Positions 1 to 12,108 are shown, counted from the first letter of the stretch. The stretch: 64,000 bases of DNA from Dasypus novemcinctus (GCF_030445035.2 NC_080682.1:28626770-28690769); one strand, 5' to 3'. The notes: a model not told the origin generated them from the letters alone. Program-made: numbers and translations.

Positions 1-1577
1 TCACCTGGAAGTTATGTCTTATAAGTACACCAGTGAAATAGTATGATCACAAGCAAAGGAGGCCATCTCTTGCCTTTCACCGACAAACTCCCATGGCACC
101 TTTTATACTGAGCATTGCTGATAATGCAGTATTTGTTCATCTCTGGGACCAATTTCCAAGGAATCTTGCCTGGCATGAGTCCAAGGATAAGAGTTTAAGG
201 ACTAATGCATCTATGTTAAGTTTGTGTATAAGTCAGCCAAAGAGGTGCTGATGCAAAATACCAGAAATTGGTTGGTTTTTATAAAGGGTATTTATTTGGG
301 GTAGGAACTTACCGATACCAGGCCATAAAGCATAAGTTACTTCCCTCACCAAAGTCTATTTGGAGCAAGGTGGCTGACGACATTTGTAAGGGTTCAGGCT
401 CCCTGGGTTCCTACGTTCCTGGGGCTTGCTTTTCTCTGGGTTCAAGGTTCCATCCTTCCTGGTGCTGGCTTCTCTTTCCTCTGGGTGCTGACTTCCCAGG
501 TCTTCAGCATTGAACTCTAACATCTCCAACTTTGTTCTTTGCCATGCCTTTTATGTGTCAGTTCCCACCAACCAAGGGGTGGGACGCAAAGCCGTAATCA
601 TAACTCAATCATGTCCAGGTACAGATCAGATTGCAAGAATAATCCAATATTTCTTTTTGGAATTCACCAATTATATCAAACTGGTACAGTTTGTAACAGA
701 GATTTGCCTTCCCCTTATAAGGAACAGAAGGGTAAGCAGTATTTTTGTTATTCCTTTGTGATAAAAGAGAAGGTCTTTCTACAGAAATAATGATCTGTGA
801 CTGACAGCCCAGAGAATTAACAAGAGAAGGAATAGCACATTTTTCACAATGAAACATTTTTATATTTAAAAGTGTGACACAATCATAAGAGTAAATATTG
901 TTCTTTACAGAAAAAAATAGAATACAACAAAATTGAAAGAACAAAGTAGAACTCATTCATGAATGTTGTTAATTTTATATATTTTCTTCTAGTTATGGTC
1001 CGGCATGTATATTATTTATTTATATGCATTCCTATGTGTTCACATAATTTTTATCACACCATAATTTTAATAATATCCTGATTTTACTATTAAATATTTA
1101 TAATGCATCTTTCCCTATGTTATAGCAGAGTTTTGTAAAACCCACCATTTCATGTATTTTGCATTGGATGGTTCTCTACAACTAACTTCTGTCTAGGAAT
1201 GTGTACCATCTGAAGAAAGGGCATTCTTGAAACGATGATAGAGTTTTTCCATTCAGTGTTGGCAGGTTCAACTAATTCGTCTAAACAGAATATGTATTAT
1301 TGTATTCATTTACAATAATGTTTTTACAAATTTTTATTATTTTAGTGTACTTGGATTTTATTATATTAGAAGAAACATAAGAATTCAAAAATCAGTGCTG
1401 AGAAGATTAAACACTTAATAATTAAATTTAATTGCCAAAATATCACTTCCTCTAAATGTAATCAAGTGAAATATTTTCTTGTGAAGGTTACATTAATTAA
1501 TGAAATACTGAGGAAAGTATCTTTGAAGATTAAAATCAAGATCATCTTATTTCACATAGGTGATCTTATTGTTTAAG
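1..1577. repeat. Duplicated intergenic block, copy A (left part)
   Basis: Apart from the LTR at 225-688, this AT-rich non-coding DNA aligns collinearly with 41,290-42,590. Shared stretches include a run reading CATCTCTGGGACCAATTTCC (near 150 and 41,430), TTTATATTTAAAAGT (near 860 and 41,670) and TATTTTGCATTGGATGG versus TATTTTGCATTGACTAT (near 1,155 and 41,960). The copies are clearly diverged, with many substitutions and small indels, so the duplication is old. I see no coding capacity. In copy B the olfactory receptor gene lies about 1.1 kb to the left of the block, so a paralogous receptor may lie just outside the window here. Confidence 0.75.
225..688 (-). mobile_element. Solo MaLR-like LTR with 5-bp TSD
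   Basis: An LTR lying in minus orientation. It begins with TGTATAAGTCAG and ends with TGGTACA, so it has TG...CA termini. It is flanked by a perfect 5-bp target-site duplication GTTTG at 220-224 and 689-693. Read on the minus strand it shares its sequence plan with the LTR at 23,348-23,840: a start reading roughly TTTGATATGG, and an AATA-containing polyadenylation region followed by a conserved stretch ending near ATTTCTGGTATTTTG. No internal region is present, so it is a solo LTR left by LTR-LTR recombination. The matching position in the duplicated block at about 41,511 lacks it. The ERVL-MaLR assignment is from memory of the family; the boundaries are seen directly. Confidence 0.85.
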
Positions 1578-1589
1578 GAAAAAAGATTT

Positions 1590-1857
1590 GGAAATGGAAA
1601 TCAAGAATAAAATATCTAGGATTCATTTTAGTCAAGGGTGTAAAGTATAAGGAAAACTACAAAACTTTTCTTCAAGTACTCAAAGAAGACTTAAATTTAT
1701 AGACGGATGTTACATATTCATGAATAAGAAGAATAAATATTGTGAAGATGTCAATTCTACACAAATCAATTTACCAATTCGATGCAATCTCAATCAAAAT
1801 TTCAAAAGCCACTTCAACAGAAATGGAAAAACCAATCAACAAATTCATATGAATGGA
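1590..1857 (+). mobile_element. L1 ORF2 fragment
   Basis: A degenerate piece of LINE-1 ORF2 in plus orientation. It matches the region after the reverse transcriptase domain: compare TATCTAGG..., AAGACTTAAAT and GATGTCAATTCTAC here with the corresponding segment of the young L1 at about 62,935-63,130. It is cut off abruptly by the MaLR LTR that starts at 1,858. No frame is open. It shares the non-consensus phrase TTTTAGTCAAGGGTGTAAAG with the L1 at 45,830, so it may be the same old L1 copy in the two arms of the duplication; this is an inference. Confidence 0.7.
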
Positions 1858-4106
1858 TGTAGTGGTAAGTGTATTAAGTCAGAAAAACATGTTCTCAAAT
1901 CTAATCCGTTCTTGTATGTGTGAGCCCATTGTAATTCAGACCCTTTTGATGAGTTTACTACAGTTAAGTGTGACCTAGCCCAGTGAGGATGGAATTTAAT
2001 CTTGTAACTGGAGTCCTTTATAACCAGAATGAAAGACAGACAAAGTGAGGGAAAGCCTCAGCAAGCAAGAGGCTGAACATGAATGGAACCTGGACAAGAA
2101 TGGAGAGACTAGGAGGTGCCTCCATTTGCTTTGCCATGTGACAGGGTAAGGACTAAAGATTGCCAGCAGCCAACCCCAGAATGCAATGGTCTTTGGAAGA
2201 AAACATCACCTTGGTGATCCCTTGCTTTGGACTTTTTACCAGCCTCAACCCGGGAGTGAATAAAGTCCCATTCTTTTACATGGCCCATTTCATTGTTTTT
2301 GCTTGTGTAGTCCTGGAACCTAAAACAAATTTTGGTACCAGAAGAGTGGGTTCTGCTAGTGCAAATATGTAAAATGTGGATACAACACTGAAATTGGGTA
2401 ATGGGTAGAGGCTGGAAGAATTGTGAGGTGCTTGATAGAAAATGTTGAAATTCCTTTGAAGAGTATGTCAGTAGAAATAAGGATGCAAAATATACTTGCA
2501 ATGAGGCCTTTAGACATCAATGATGAGTGTGTTATTGGAAGCTGGAAGAAAGGCGGTCCTTGTTTGAAAGTGGCTGAGAACTTGGTAAAATTGGATACTG
2601 ATGTTAGATGGCAGGCAGAACTAGAAAATGATGAACTTGGATATTACCTGAGGAGACTCCACGCTAACTGTGGAAAGTAAAGCCAGGTTTCTTCTTTCAG
2701 CTTATAGTAAAATGTGAGAGGGAAGGCATAAGCTGACAATTGAACTCTTGGGCACAAAGAAACCAGAAATTGATGGCTTGGAAAATTTTGAGACATCACG
2801 AGAATATGATGCCCCCAGAGAACAGTGCTGCATGTGAGGGTTTAGTTGAACATGGAACCAGTTAACCATTTCAGAAGAAGCTGAGATTAGAAATGCAGTT
2901 ATTCAAGAAATAAATTTGGAAGGTTCTATTGATAGATAATTGGAAGCCTATGAACTACATTAAAAAAAACTGAGAAGTTTCTTTAGATATTTGTATTAGC
3001 AGGACCACAGCCAGTCTGGACTCATAGGGAGAGAGAAATGACAAATTGAAGGACCATTTGCTTCAAGGGAAGAAACATGGTAGTTGAGGTCTAGACCAAA
3101 GACATCCCCTGAGGCCAAGGGTGCTGCCTCACCCATATTTGTGGAGTCTCAGTGAGGATAGGGTCAGCACTCCTTGCTCAGAAAGCATATCATCCCAGCA
3201 TTGGGGGAGATAACAGCTAGTGCATAAATACTTGGAAGGATTATGGCCACTACTCCATCAGGCCAGTTGAACAAAACATCTGTAGATGCCTCTTAGAAAT
3301 TTAGATCTGATGAGTTTGCCTTAATGGGTTTCAGAATTGTGGGGGACCTGTAACTCATATTTCCCTTCAAATATTTTTCTTATTGGAATGGAAATGTTTA
3401 TCATATGCCTGTTCCTCCATTATTATTTGAAGCAGTAACATGTTCTCTAGGTTTCACAGGTCCACAGATAGAGGGGCGTTCAGGCAGACCATCCCTTTAA
3501 CTGGTTTTGATGAGGCATTGTACGTATCATTGTTAATTGGATAACTTAATGTTTTTTGGATAGTGTGATTAAATGAATGTAGTTTGAATAAAGTAAGAAT
3601 GTGTCTTTTTCAGGTCCAGAAGGTGTAGTATGGTGGTTTGAAGATTTATTATCCCAGAAAAAAACATGTTTTTTGAATTTAATCCATTCCTGAAGGTGTG
3701 AGCACATGGTAAGCAGGTACCCTTTTGATGAGGTTACTACAGTTAAGGGGTGGCATAGTCAAATTAGAGTGAGTCTTAATCCTATTACTGGAGTCCTTTA
3801 AAGGAAAAAGAAATTCAGACAGAGTGAGAAAAAGCTAAGGGAGCAAATAATTGAACACAACAGAAATGAGAAACGGAGTGAGACTCCAGATGAGGCCTGC
3901 ATTTTCCTTGCTTTGTGACAAGTTAAAGACCAAAGATTGCCAGCAGCCATTCTCTGAACATCATAGTCTTTGAGGAAAAAGCATTCCCTTTAATGATGCC
4001 TTTATTTGGACATTTTCTTGCCCCAAAACATGAATGAATAAATTTCCATTGTTTAGCCTGACCCATTTCATTGTTTTTGATTGATCAGCCAAGGAAGCTA
4101 AAAACT
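1858..4106 (+). mobile_element. MaLR provirus (LTR-internal-LTR)
   Basis: Two related LTRs frame about 1.3 kb of internal sequence. The 5' LTR is about 1,858-2,327 (starts TGTAGTGG, ends CTAAAACA, with AATAAA near 2,260). The 3' LTR is about 3,624-4,106 (starts TGTAGTATGG). Both carry the shared block CCCTTTTGATGAG.TTACTACAGTTAAG and GACTAAAGATTGCCAGCAGCCA or its close variant. The internal part starts with AATTTTGGTACCAGAAG and GGGTAATGGGTAGAGGCTGGAAGA, typical of MaLR (THE1/MST/MLT type) internal DNA. It has no long open frame, as expected for these non-autonomous ERVL relatives. The LTRs differ at many positions, so the insertion is old. No clear TSD remains. Confidence 0.8.
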
Positions 4107-6164
4107 CTTTATCTTTCTTTATTTATAAATGTTATTTATTTTTTCTTTTAATTCATTGTTTTTCTCTTATTTCATTTTAATTCTCAAGATTTATATTATT
4201 TTTAAAAATTAGATCTATTTTGCTTTATTCCTCAGTCTTAGTAATATTTAGTATAAGGCACTGTCCTTAATTTGAATGTGTGATATTTTGTTGATTTTTG
4301 GTGTTAGCTTTATTCCTGAGTTATCAAATACATTTGCTATAGAAGCTGGCAATAAATAAAGCTTTTCCCAGACCTTTCTGAGCTCTATGCATTGCATATG
4401 CATCTGAGCTTTATGTATTTGTCTCAGTCTTGTAGAAGGCTTTTTTCAATGTTTATTCTCCATCTGCATGTATATAGCCAGCTTTCAACTAAGGAAATAC
4501 AGAGAATTCCTGAACCAATATATAATTTAATTTATTGTATTGTATTGTATTGTATTTATTGTATTGAATTTTTTATAATAATGGTATAAGGGATTGGAAT
4601 TGGACTGGTCCATCATTATCATTTTGTTTGTTGTCCAGGGAAATCCTGAATAACTGGAGAATAGGATCACCTTTTATATATGCATAGTTTTTAGACATCA
4701 AATGGTGGACATGCTAATCTATGCTATTTGGATATGTAAGGCCATTATTTTCTGCTTGTACTCTGTATCTCCCTAGCCAGCAAGTAGTAGAGAAAGGCAG
4801 GGTAAACATGAGACCCTTCTCATAGTTCCATTTTCTCATAGGTAACTGACCTATTACATCATTTTCTAAATCCTGGAAACAGTTTTCATCTGCATTTTCT
4901 TCAGGATTAAAGTTATTTATCATGGCAGGGAAATTTGTGTACCACTTGCACTGTCATGGCATAGGGAAAAATTGGATAAAAATTTTAACTCTCTTCTAAC
5001 TTTAATGACAATATGGTTTCTTCCTCTAACTTACATTTTTCCCTATTTTTGTTATCACTCACTTTTTTCCCTCTCATGAATTATTCTCACTTTTTTGGCT
5101 TATTAAATAATGATTCTTTATCTTCCTTTCCTATTTGATAAATGTTATTCAATTTTATTTGCTTTTCATTAATTTTTTTTTCTATTTTTCCTTTTATTTT
5201 ACTTACTTTTTTAGGTTAAATTCATTGGTTTTATTCTAGTGCCTAAAGATAATGTATTGTTTTTATTATTTGTTATCTGATTAATAATACAGGAATTTAA
5301 TAATTCTATTAATCATCTGAATGATATTTTACCTTACATGCAGAGCTAAGCACATTAGTCATATTCATATCCATTATATAAATATTCTATATTAAATATT
5401 TTGTTATTTTACCAAGAATAACTTAAGTTTACAATTTTAGTTGTATTTATTTTGAATTTTAAAATTGAAAAATCTTGCGGTTTTACATTTTGAATATTAA
5501 TTTAAAGTATGTGTTATATCTTTGTCAGATAATGTAGCTCATTTCATTTAAATTTTGAAAATTTGTTGAAATTTATGTATTTAATTGTAATAAAGGTTTA
5601 TAAGTAACTCAGGGTTTCAACCCAGCTCCTGACTGGCATGGATTGGGACAGCCACAGTCAAAGAATATACCTGGTAGAGTATTAGACATATTCTTTTTTT
5701 TGGGGGGGGGGACTTAAGGACAGGACAGGGTCACCCAAGCATCAGTTCAGAGAATGAAGATAGTGCTCTGCAAAGTGACAGGAAAATGAGGGTCTCAGAA
5801 CAAAGACATTTTATAACAGAGCTACTGCTAGCGTCACATGAAGCATCTAAATGGGATCTGGTGATATTGTAGGGAGGAAGTGTATCACCAGGAAAAAATT
5901 AGTCTATGATACCATTTGTATATTGCTTCCCTTTGGAGAGGTCTCCTACATTTTATCTTGTGTTCTGGGCATGCAGATAGTTGTGTACTGTGGTCTAAGC
6001 TTTCCTTAGGGAAGGGGAGCCAGGGCCTGGGACCCAGTGGACCCCCACTCTCAGATGCTGGGAAAGAAAGTTTCAAATGTTATGTTATGCAAATCTGAAA
6101 TGAGCAAACATATTATTCAGGGTTTATTAGTTTATAAGTTTTATTGTTGCAATAATTAGACATT
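4107..6164. other. AT-rich intergenic DNA, no gene recognised
   Basis: Low-complexity AT-rich DNA with no convincing coding region. It contains a (TATTG)n microsatellite at about 4,533-4,566 and a T8-G10 run at 5,694-5,711. A 69-codon minus-strand open frame at 4,714-4,923 is uninterrupted but I do not recognise it, and it lacks supporting context. The segment around 5,600-6,100 is less AT-rich and looks like ordinary single-copy sequence. Confidence 0.5.
4533..4566. repeat. (TATTG)n microsatellite
   Basis: Consecutive TATTG units, slightly interrupted, are seen directly in otherwise AT-rich DNA. Confidence 0.8.
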
Positions 6165-7610
6165 AAATGTTTTTTGTTCATTTTGCCACTTCATTTAATT
6201 CATTTATTCATTAAATATTCTATTGCATATCTACAAGTTACTACAAACAAATTACAACTTAATAAAATTTCCTTTACCGGTTGGACACGCTATTCCTGAA
6301 GGGTGATACAGAGAATTAGGTAGAAGTAAGTGATATGCAATGTTAGAAAGTGAAAAGTTATATTGAGAAAATGAAAATGTCAGACAACTAGGAGGGGAAC
6401 AATTTTGTGGGCAAGGGCATAACAAAGCAACTGGGAATAGTGTGGCCTCGGCAGGCCACAATCCTCAAGGTGGAATTTGATCACAGACTAGCATGGAGAA
6501 GATATAGCAATTCATATTCATGGGAAGAAACTGTTGCAAATGGGAACACCAGTGCAAAGTGCTGTGCAGCTGGTAGACCATGTAGTGTGGGAAACTTCAA
6601 GGAGGTCAATCAAACAAGAGTAACGTTCTATCACCAGGGGCGGTATGTAATAATCAACCAAGTCTATGTATATGGTTGGTGATAACTGCTTTGAGGAAAA
6701 ACTAAGTAGAGAGGTTCCAGGGAGACAATAGTATTTGCTACCTTAAAAAATAATTTATCGAAAGTTCTCCTTAAGATTATCATATTTGAGCAACTGGAAA
6801 AAAGTGGAGCGTCAAATACTTGAAGGAAGTGTATTTCAGACAATAGAATAGCATAAGCAGCATTATATAATATTCCTTACCCTTTCCTTTTACCTCAATA
6901 CTCTGCTTCAATTTATTTTAATGAAAATTGTATAAGAAAGATAGGTTTGATAGTGTATTTTGACTCTGAGTATCATTGTCATTTTAGAGAAAATATTCTG
7001 TGTAATAAGCATAAAATTTTAAAATGTCTTAATATATGAAATTTTATTGTATTAGTATTTCTAGTTTCCTTTCTGAAATGCATTTTTCTGTCTTGTGTCC
7101 TCTTTCTTATTTCTTGTCTTGCTATTTTTAGATAGGTGCTCTACTACCCTCTCACCACTGCTAGACATTGAATCACCAATATTCTAAGAAAAATCCTGAT
7201 TTATTCTACACTGTTGTTCAAATATCCATAAAAATCTGAACTTCATTTTTGAATGGACCTTTAATCTTTGTTCATAGATTTAAGAGTGGCATGATATCAA
7301 ATGGTCTGCATGATAACAAAATATAGATTTAATTAAATTAATTTATTTTCATTGAATCCTTTGGTTTTTCATTAATTTCTGAAATACATTTGACATAAAA
7401 TTATTTAGAAAAATAATTCATTTTCAAAACCCAAATATAACTAAGGAAAACATGAACTCAAGAAACACACACTGTTACAGGAATGTTGACAGGTCACCCA
7501 AGAATTAAAAAACTGAAAAAAGAATAATTGTCATTATTTTGAAGCCTGATATATCAAAATTTTTTTTAATCAGCATATTTAAAATGAAAAGATGCTTGGC
7601 AAATTTTGGA
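6165..7610. repeat. Duplicated intergenic block, copy A (right part)
   Basis: Aligns collinearly with about 48,785-50,260. Matching phrases include TGCCACTTCATTTAATTCATTTATTCA (6,184 and 48,811 regions), AAGTCTATGTATATGG (6,660 and 49,241 regions), ATATATGAAATTTTA (7,032 and 49,625) and CTTCATTTTTGAATGGAC (7,240 and 49,850). Non-coding. Homology fades where MaLR internal sequence begins in this copy at about 7,600. Confidence 0.75.
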
Positions 7611-8300
7611 CACTGACCCAAGACTTGTAGGGGGTAGAGCTTGGCCCAGGCTTTCAAGGGACTTTCAGCTGCCATTCAAAAGCAAGTGTTTGTTTTATAC
7701 CCCAGTATTTAAAGACCCTGACTATATTCTAATTCTTGAAGAGAGTGGGCCCAGGTCTTATTCTCTGAAGAGATCAGGGCCACTGTCTAGGAGCTTGGAA
7801 AGGGCAAGCCTGCCCATCAAGTGGGTCCTGAGAGCAAAATATTGATCCACAGATGACACTCCTTGAAATATAGTGGAGTTATCCCTGTTGGATTTCAAAA
7901 TTGCTTGGGACACTTTGTCCCTTTCTCTTTCCAATTTCCATCCACTATAATGGGGATAACTACCTTGTATCTTTCACACTATTGTATTTTAGAATCAGAT
8001 AACCCATTTTCTAGATTTCACAGATTCACAGATTTGAGAGGAATTATGCCCCAGGATGAATCATTCCCAAAACTGATTTTGATGAGACTTTAGTCTTAAT
8101 GCTGTTACTGAAATGCCTTAAGGATTGAAATATTGGTAGTGATGAATGTATTTTGCATATCGGAAGAACATGTGTTTTTTTCCCCAAGAGAGGACTGTGG
8201 TATCAGAAGTGTTCTTAATCTTAATTCTCATTCCTGTGGGCATAAACCCTTTTATAAATAGGACTTCTTAATTATATTATTTTCATTTAAGGTTTGACTG
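7600..8300 (+). mobile_element. MaLR internal 3' region plus partial LTR
   Basis: The sequence from about 7,600 resembles the 3' half of the internal region of the provirus at 2,328-3,623. Both have a phrase of the type TTTCACAGATTCACAGAT / TTTCACAGGTCCACAGAT, then a TGATGAGxC motif and a GATGAATGTATTTTG or GTGATTAAATGAATGTA stretch shortly before the 3' LTR. A short LTR remnant (GACTGTGGTATCAG..., CATTCCTGTGGGCATAAACCCTTTT) follows at about 8,197-8,300. It is heavily degraded, with no open frame of note. Confidence 0.6.
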
Positions 8301-8559
8301 TGTGGCAGATATTTTCTCATGTGCATACTTTGCTTCACCCCTTCCTTCCCCTCTGTCAATTCTTTCTGGGAAACATACAGAAAGATTTCCAAGAACCCTT
8401 GCCAAGATTTAAGAAATAGAGGAGATTTACTTAATCAGAAGGTGGCTAGTATGTGCTAACCAGGACTAGCTGGTTGAAACACTGCCCTGTGACCCGAAGG
8501 ATGAAATTGCTTTGTACAAAGTCTCCATATACATGCACCAAGAAAATGAACAAACAAGT

Positions 8560-9295
8560 TCACTGCTCAAGGTTCAGCCAATTGGGAGGATTTCCATTCT
8601 TGACTGTACTCAAGAGATGTCCCAGAAAAGTGCTGTAACAAACTACTTCTATTTAATGATGGGGTACTGCAGTGCATGCCCAACTTAATGACTTGATGGG
8701 TAGACAACACCCATTTAATGATGGGTAGCTCAAGTTTCAAAGAATTAGGTGGCCTAGGGTTAAATACTCAGTCTTTACTAAGTCCCAATACAGGACAAAA
8801 GTAGTTTCTCAAAAAGAGAGTAAACATCTGCAGAAGATGAAAGCTTTGCTCTAAAATCCCATATGTCTCTGTTGTTTTTCTCATATAGAAGTTTGAGAAA
8901 GGCTCCAAATCACATCTCTACTTGCCACTGACACTTGAAGCAAAATTTTATGTAGCCCAAGTAACAAATCATGACAATCTGGAATTGTTGGAGTATATCA
9001 TCAATTTGATAGAACAATGGGATGAATTCTGGAAGGGTCATTTGATTAAGGTACCTGCAGACTAGGTTATGACATAGAGTGAAGATGTGCTATACTCACG
9101 AGGAAAGACAATGAGGTATTTTGCTGGACTTCCCAGCTGAAAGCAAACTTACAAATACTGAAGGAAAAAAAAAAAGTATATTCCAAATCACTGGCTGCAC
9201 ACTATGTGCCCGGGGATGTATTAATTGGTTTAAGCAAAGATACATTACCTACCTTGAACAGCAGCTGCAATTAGAGTAACCACATTGTATAGTCT
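8560..9295 (-). mobile_element. ERVL pol fragment
   Basis: Degenerate endogenous retrovirus class III (ERVL) pol sequence in minus orientation. It is collinear with the better preserved ERVL at about 18,270-19,450. Shared plus-strand landmarks are CCAGAAAAGTGCTGT / CCAGAAAGTGGCTGT, a TTTACTAAG / TCTACTAAG phrase in a TCAGTCT context, GCTTTGCTC, and CCAGCTGAAAGCAAACTT / CCAGCTAAAAGTAAACTTT. It is interrupted at 9,296 by an LTR-containing insert and resumes at 9,774. No open frame survives. Confidence 0.65.
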
Positions 9296-9765
9296 TAGAA
9301 TGTAAGCTCTTTCCCACTGAGTTCATATGTACTCAAACATCAGGTGTCCCTTCATGGCCCTTGCTTATCACCATCCCCACAAGGCCACTGAATATTCCTT
9401 TCCCACCATGGCCAGCTGGGCAGTTCCCAGGATAGCATAATTCACCCTGAAATAGCTAATGGTACTTTCCCACCTTATACCTTTGCACCTCATCTCTGCA
9501 CACTTTCTGAAAACCCACCCAGTTCCCCCTGCTCAAAAGGAGCACTCCCAACCTGCATGGACAGACCCCCACCATGCTGGCGACCTAATAAACTCCTGTC
9601 TGAATCTTGATCTATCTCCAAGATTAACCTGGGATCTAACATTTTGGTGCCCAAACCCAGGAGCCAATGTCAAGAAAGCTCACATATCTGGTCCCTTTTC
9701 TGGCCGAAAAAAAAAAGGGACCTTTTAAAGCAACTCCCTTCCTCAACTTCCCTCCAAACCTATCA
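9296..9765 (+). mobile_element. Class I ERV LTR with leader, inside ERVL pol
   Basis: This segment splits the ERVL pol sequence and is bracketed by TATAGTCT at 9,288-9,295 and 9,766-9,773. It has the features of a class I retroviral LTR 3' end: CCTAATAAACTCCTGTCTGAATC at about 9,583-9,605, followed by CTAACA and then TTTTGGTGCCCAAACCCAGGAG, which resembles a primer-binding site and leader. About 100 bases of leader-like DNA follow. Only one LTR and the leader are present, so it is an unusual fragment rather than a provirus or an ordinary solo LTR. The family is not determined. Confidence 0.5.
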
Positions 9766-9773
9766 TATAGTCT

Positions 9774-10215
9774 ATTGTAATTCACTGTCATCCTCTAAGA
9801 CCCATCTATTTTCTGCATAGGAAATAGAGAGATGGATGGTAATGTGATGGAATCACCAATAGTGCATCCTTCGTACCTTTGGTTTTGGACCTGATTTTCA
9901 ATATATATGTGTGAATATGCACTCTCTGTTCAGTCCCATTGATCAATATATCTATGTTTTCAACAATACCACACTCTTGTTTATGTTAGCTGTTTGATAA
10001 ATCATACAATCAGGTTATTTGTGAACTTTAACTTTAATCTATTTTCTCAAAGTTGTTTTGACTATCTTAGACTGTTGCATTTTCATCCACATTGCAAAAT
10101 CACAGTATCAATTGTATATAAAAATCTTGATTAACTTTTAATTGTGTTGCATTAACTCTATAGATTAATCTGGGATTGCATTTAATTAATAGATCAATTG
10201 CTTCCAAATGGCACC
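9774..10215 (-). mobile_element. ERVL pol remnant then L1 ORF2 remnant
   Basis: From 9,774 to about 9,880 the ERVL pol sequence resumes (CACTGTCATCCTCTAAGACC...CATCTATTTTCTGCATAGG). From about 9,895 to 10,215 the DNA reads as antisense L1 ORF2: phrases such as CAGTCCCATTGATCAATATATCTATGTTTTC and ACCACACTCTTG match the equivalent antisense L1 landmarks at about 23,205-23,260. Both are short, decayed fragments. Confidence 0.55.
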
Positions 10216-10465
10216 ATACCAATATCATATTTCTTTGGTTATTTATTTTATTCAGATTCCATGACCAACATTACCTAGCCACTAAGTTAGAATGTCTTAA
10301 TGTTGGACCAAAGTATGCATGTACTTTTTAAAAATTATCTTGATAATTTCCTATTTAGACAACCATGCACTAGCTTATTGGTTAGTATATGCTATAACAA
10401 ACATAGCTATGGAATTCTGAGGAATTAATCAAGTTGTATTCCCAGTAAAAGAAAATTGAACTTCA

Positions 10466-10552
10466 GGGAGCCAATGTGGCTCAGTGGTTGAGTGCTGGCT
10501 TCCCACATACAAGATCCCAGGTTCAATCCTTGGCTCCAGGACCCCAAAAGCT
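10466..10552 (+). mobile_element. Short tRNA(Ala)-derived SINE
   Basis: A tRNA-like unit. The acceptor arms GGAGCCA and TGGCTCC can pair over seven bases. It has an A-box-like TGGCTCAGTGG and a B-box-like GGTTCAATCC. An imperfect repeat TTGAACTTCAGG / TTGAATTTCAAGG on either side (about 10,456 and 10,555) is a likely target-site duplication. The body resembles tRNA-Ala. It is a retroposed copy, not a functional tRNA gene, because the anticodon arm does not fold cleanly and an A-rich tail follows. Relatives lie at 32,310-32,540. Confidence 0.65.
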
Positions 10553-10559
10553 TTTGAAT

Positions 10560-12108
10560 TTCAAGGAATTTAAATAATTCACGTAATACCAAAGCTAATA
10601 AGTATTTGATTACTTTTCCAGTCCTATGCAATATGGCTTTTCCACTGAGGGATCATTTTGTAATCCAAGTCAAAGTGTTTTCTTATAGTCATTTTTATCA
10701 AGTAGTCTTTGTTCAAAAAAATTTCAATTGTTTCATGGAAAAAAAAAACCCTCATCCGTTGTACAAGAGAGTTATTGTGTTTTCTCCTTTGGCTTCTCCT
10801 GTGAACTCCCAGAAGAGCTATGAAATGTCATAAATATCTAAGTGCATAATATCCAAGTCATATTAAAATTGAATGGACAATTCAATTCCAGAGGTATTTC
10901 AGCACTTACCCAATACTTTAGAATCTATAATCCTGAGTCTCAAATGAGAGTATGTGCTCTAATAATTATATTTGAGATGGTGTGTTCTAGTTTACTCATA
11001 GATATACTGAAACTGAAGCACATGCCTTCCAGAGAATATAGTAGGGAAAATAAGAAGGTCTCATTTTATACTTAGGTCAATATAGCTGTAAATCTGAAGT
11101 GTGCTTTTATGTTCTTGATGGAAGATAAAGGAATAGGGGCAGTAGAAATAAATGACTATATTTAAATAATAGGCAAATTAATAAAGATGGAAGATGAATT
11201 TTCAATCACTCATTTGGTGTATGTCACTTTAAGATCATAATTATTTTTTAAGATAGTGGATCATAAATGTATTTTAAATTAAATTTTCTACTTAGACAAC
11301 TTATTTAGAAATTTTTAAAATTTTATTTTTATTTTTATATTTTAATTTTTTATATTTAATTTTTTAAGCTTGAAGGCATCACAAAAAGAAGCCAACTAAT
11401 TGAAGATATAGCTTGTACTGTTTCTTGGAAATAATAATTCCAGAAATTTTCATGTCACAATAGGATTTTTTATATGGCTGAGTGGCTTAGCATGTGGAAT
11501 CAGAGAAATATGAGCTTGAATCCTGGCCTTGCTGGTAGGTAAGCACATGATCTTGATCAAATATTTTATATCTAGCTTAGCATGATTTTTTTTTGTGTGT
11601 AAAAGCACACTAAATTAGTTAAATGGTTTCTAAATAATTTTTATGAAGTAATATTCAAATATTTCTAGTCCCTAGTAACCAGTTAATAATATATGATAAC
11701 TGATATCAGAGCTTTCCTTCTTCTTAGGTTTAATGTTTTAAAAATCTTCTCATGGAATTCTATTCATGTTTTCAGACTACATGAGAATTAAGCAAGTGTT
11801 TTATTTTAGTTTCTCAGATTGACCATACTTCTATAAATTATATTTACCTCAACTTCCTCTTTAAGTGATATCAGCTAAGAACTGTTCAATAATCCCAAAT
11901 ATTAATTAATAGGGATATCCATTTACAGAGACGATTAGATGAAATGGCTAAACACCATCATTTTCTCTCCCAAGTTTCTAGCTCATTATAGTGTTTCAGA
12001 GAATTTCTGTAGTGGAATATGATTTGCTACAAAATTTACCTTCATTTGAAAATCAATATCTTTCTCTTCAGACATCAGTGACAAGAATTACCAGAAAATT
12101 ATATTGTC
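10560..12108. other. Intergenic DNA with a MIR remnant
   Basis: No gene seen. A MIR SINE remnant in plus orientation lies at about 11,470-11,590, recognisable by GTGGAATCAGAGAAATATGAGCTTGAATCCTGGC and CACATGATCTTGATCAAAT. The block at about 11,300-11,370 is almost pure A/T. The rest is AT-rich DNA without recognised elements. Confidence 0.5.

Noticed and set aside
609-956. 115-codon minus-strand open frame at the left end
   Set aside because: It spans the border between the solo LTR and duplicated non-coding DNA, and the corresponding region of copy B is not open.
10466-10552. Functional tRNA gene
   Set aside because: The acceptor and B-box are good, but the anticodon arm does not fold properly, flanking imperfect repeats mark it as retroposed, and relatives with A-rich tails occur at 32.3-32.5 kb.
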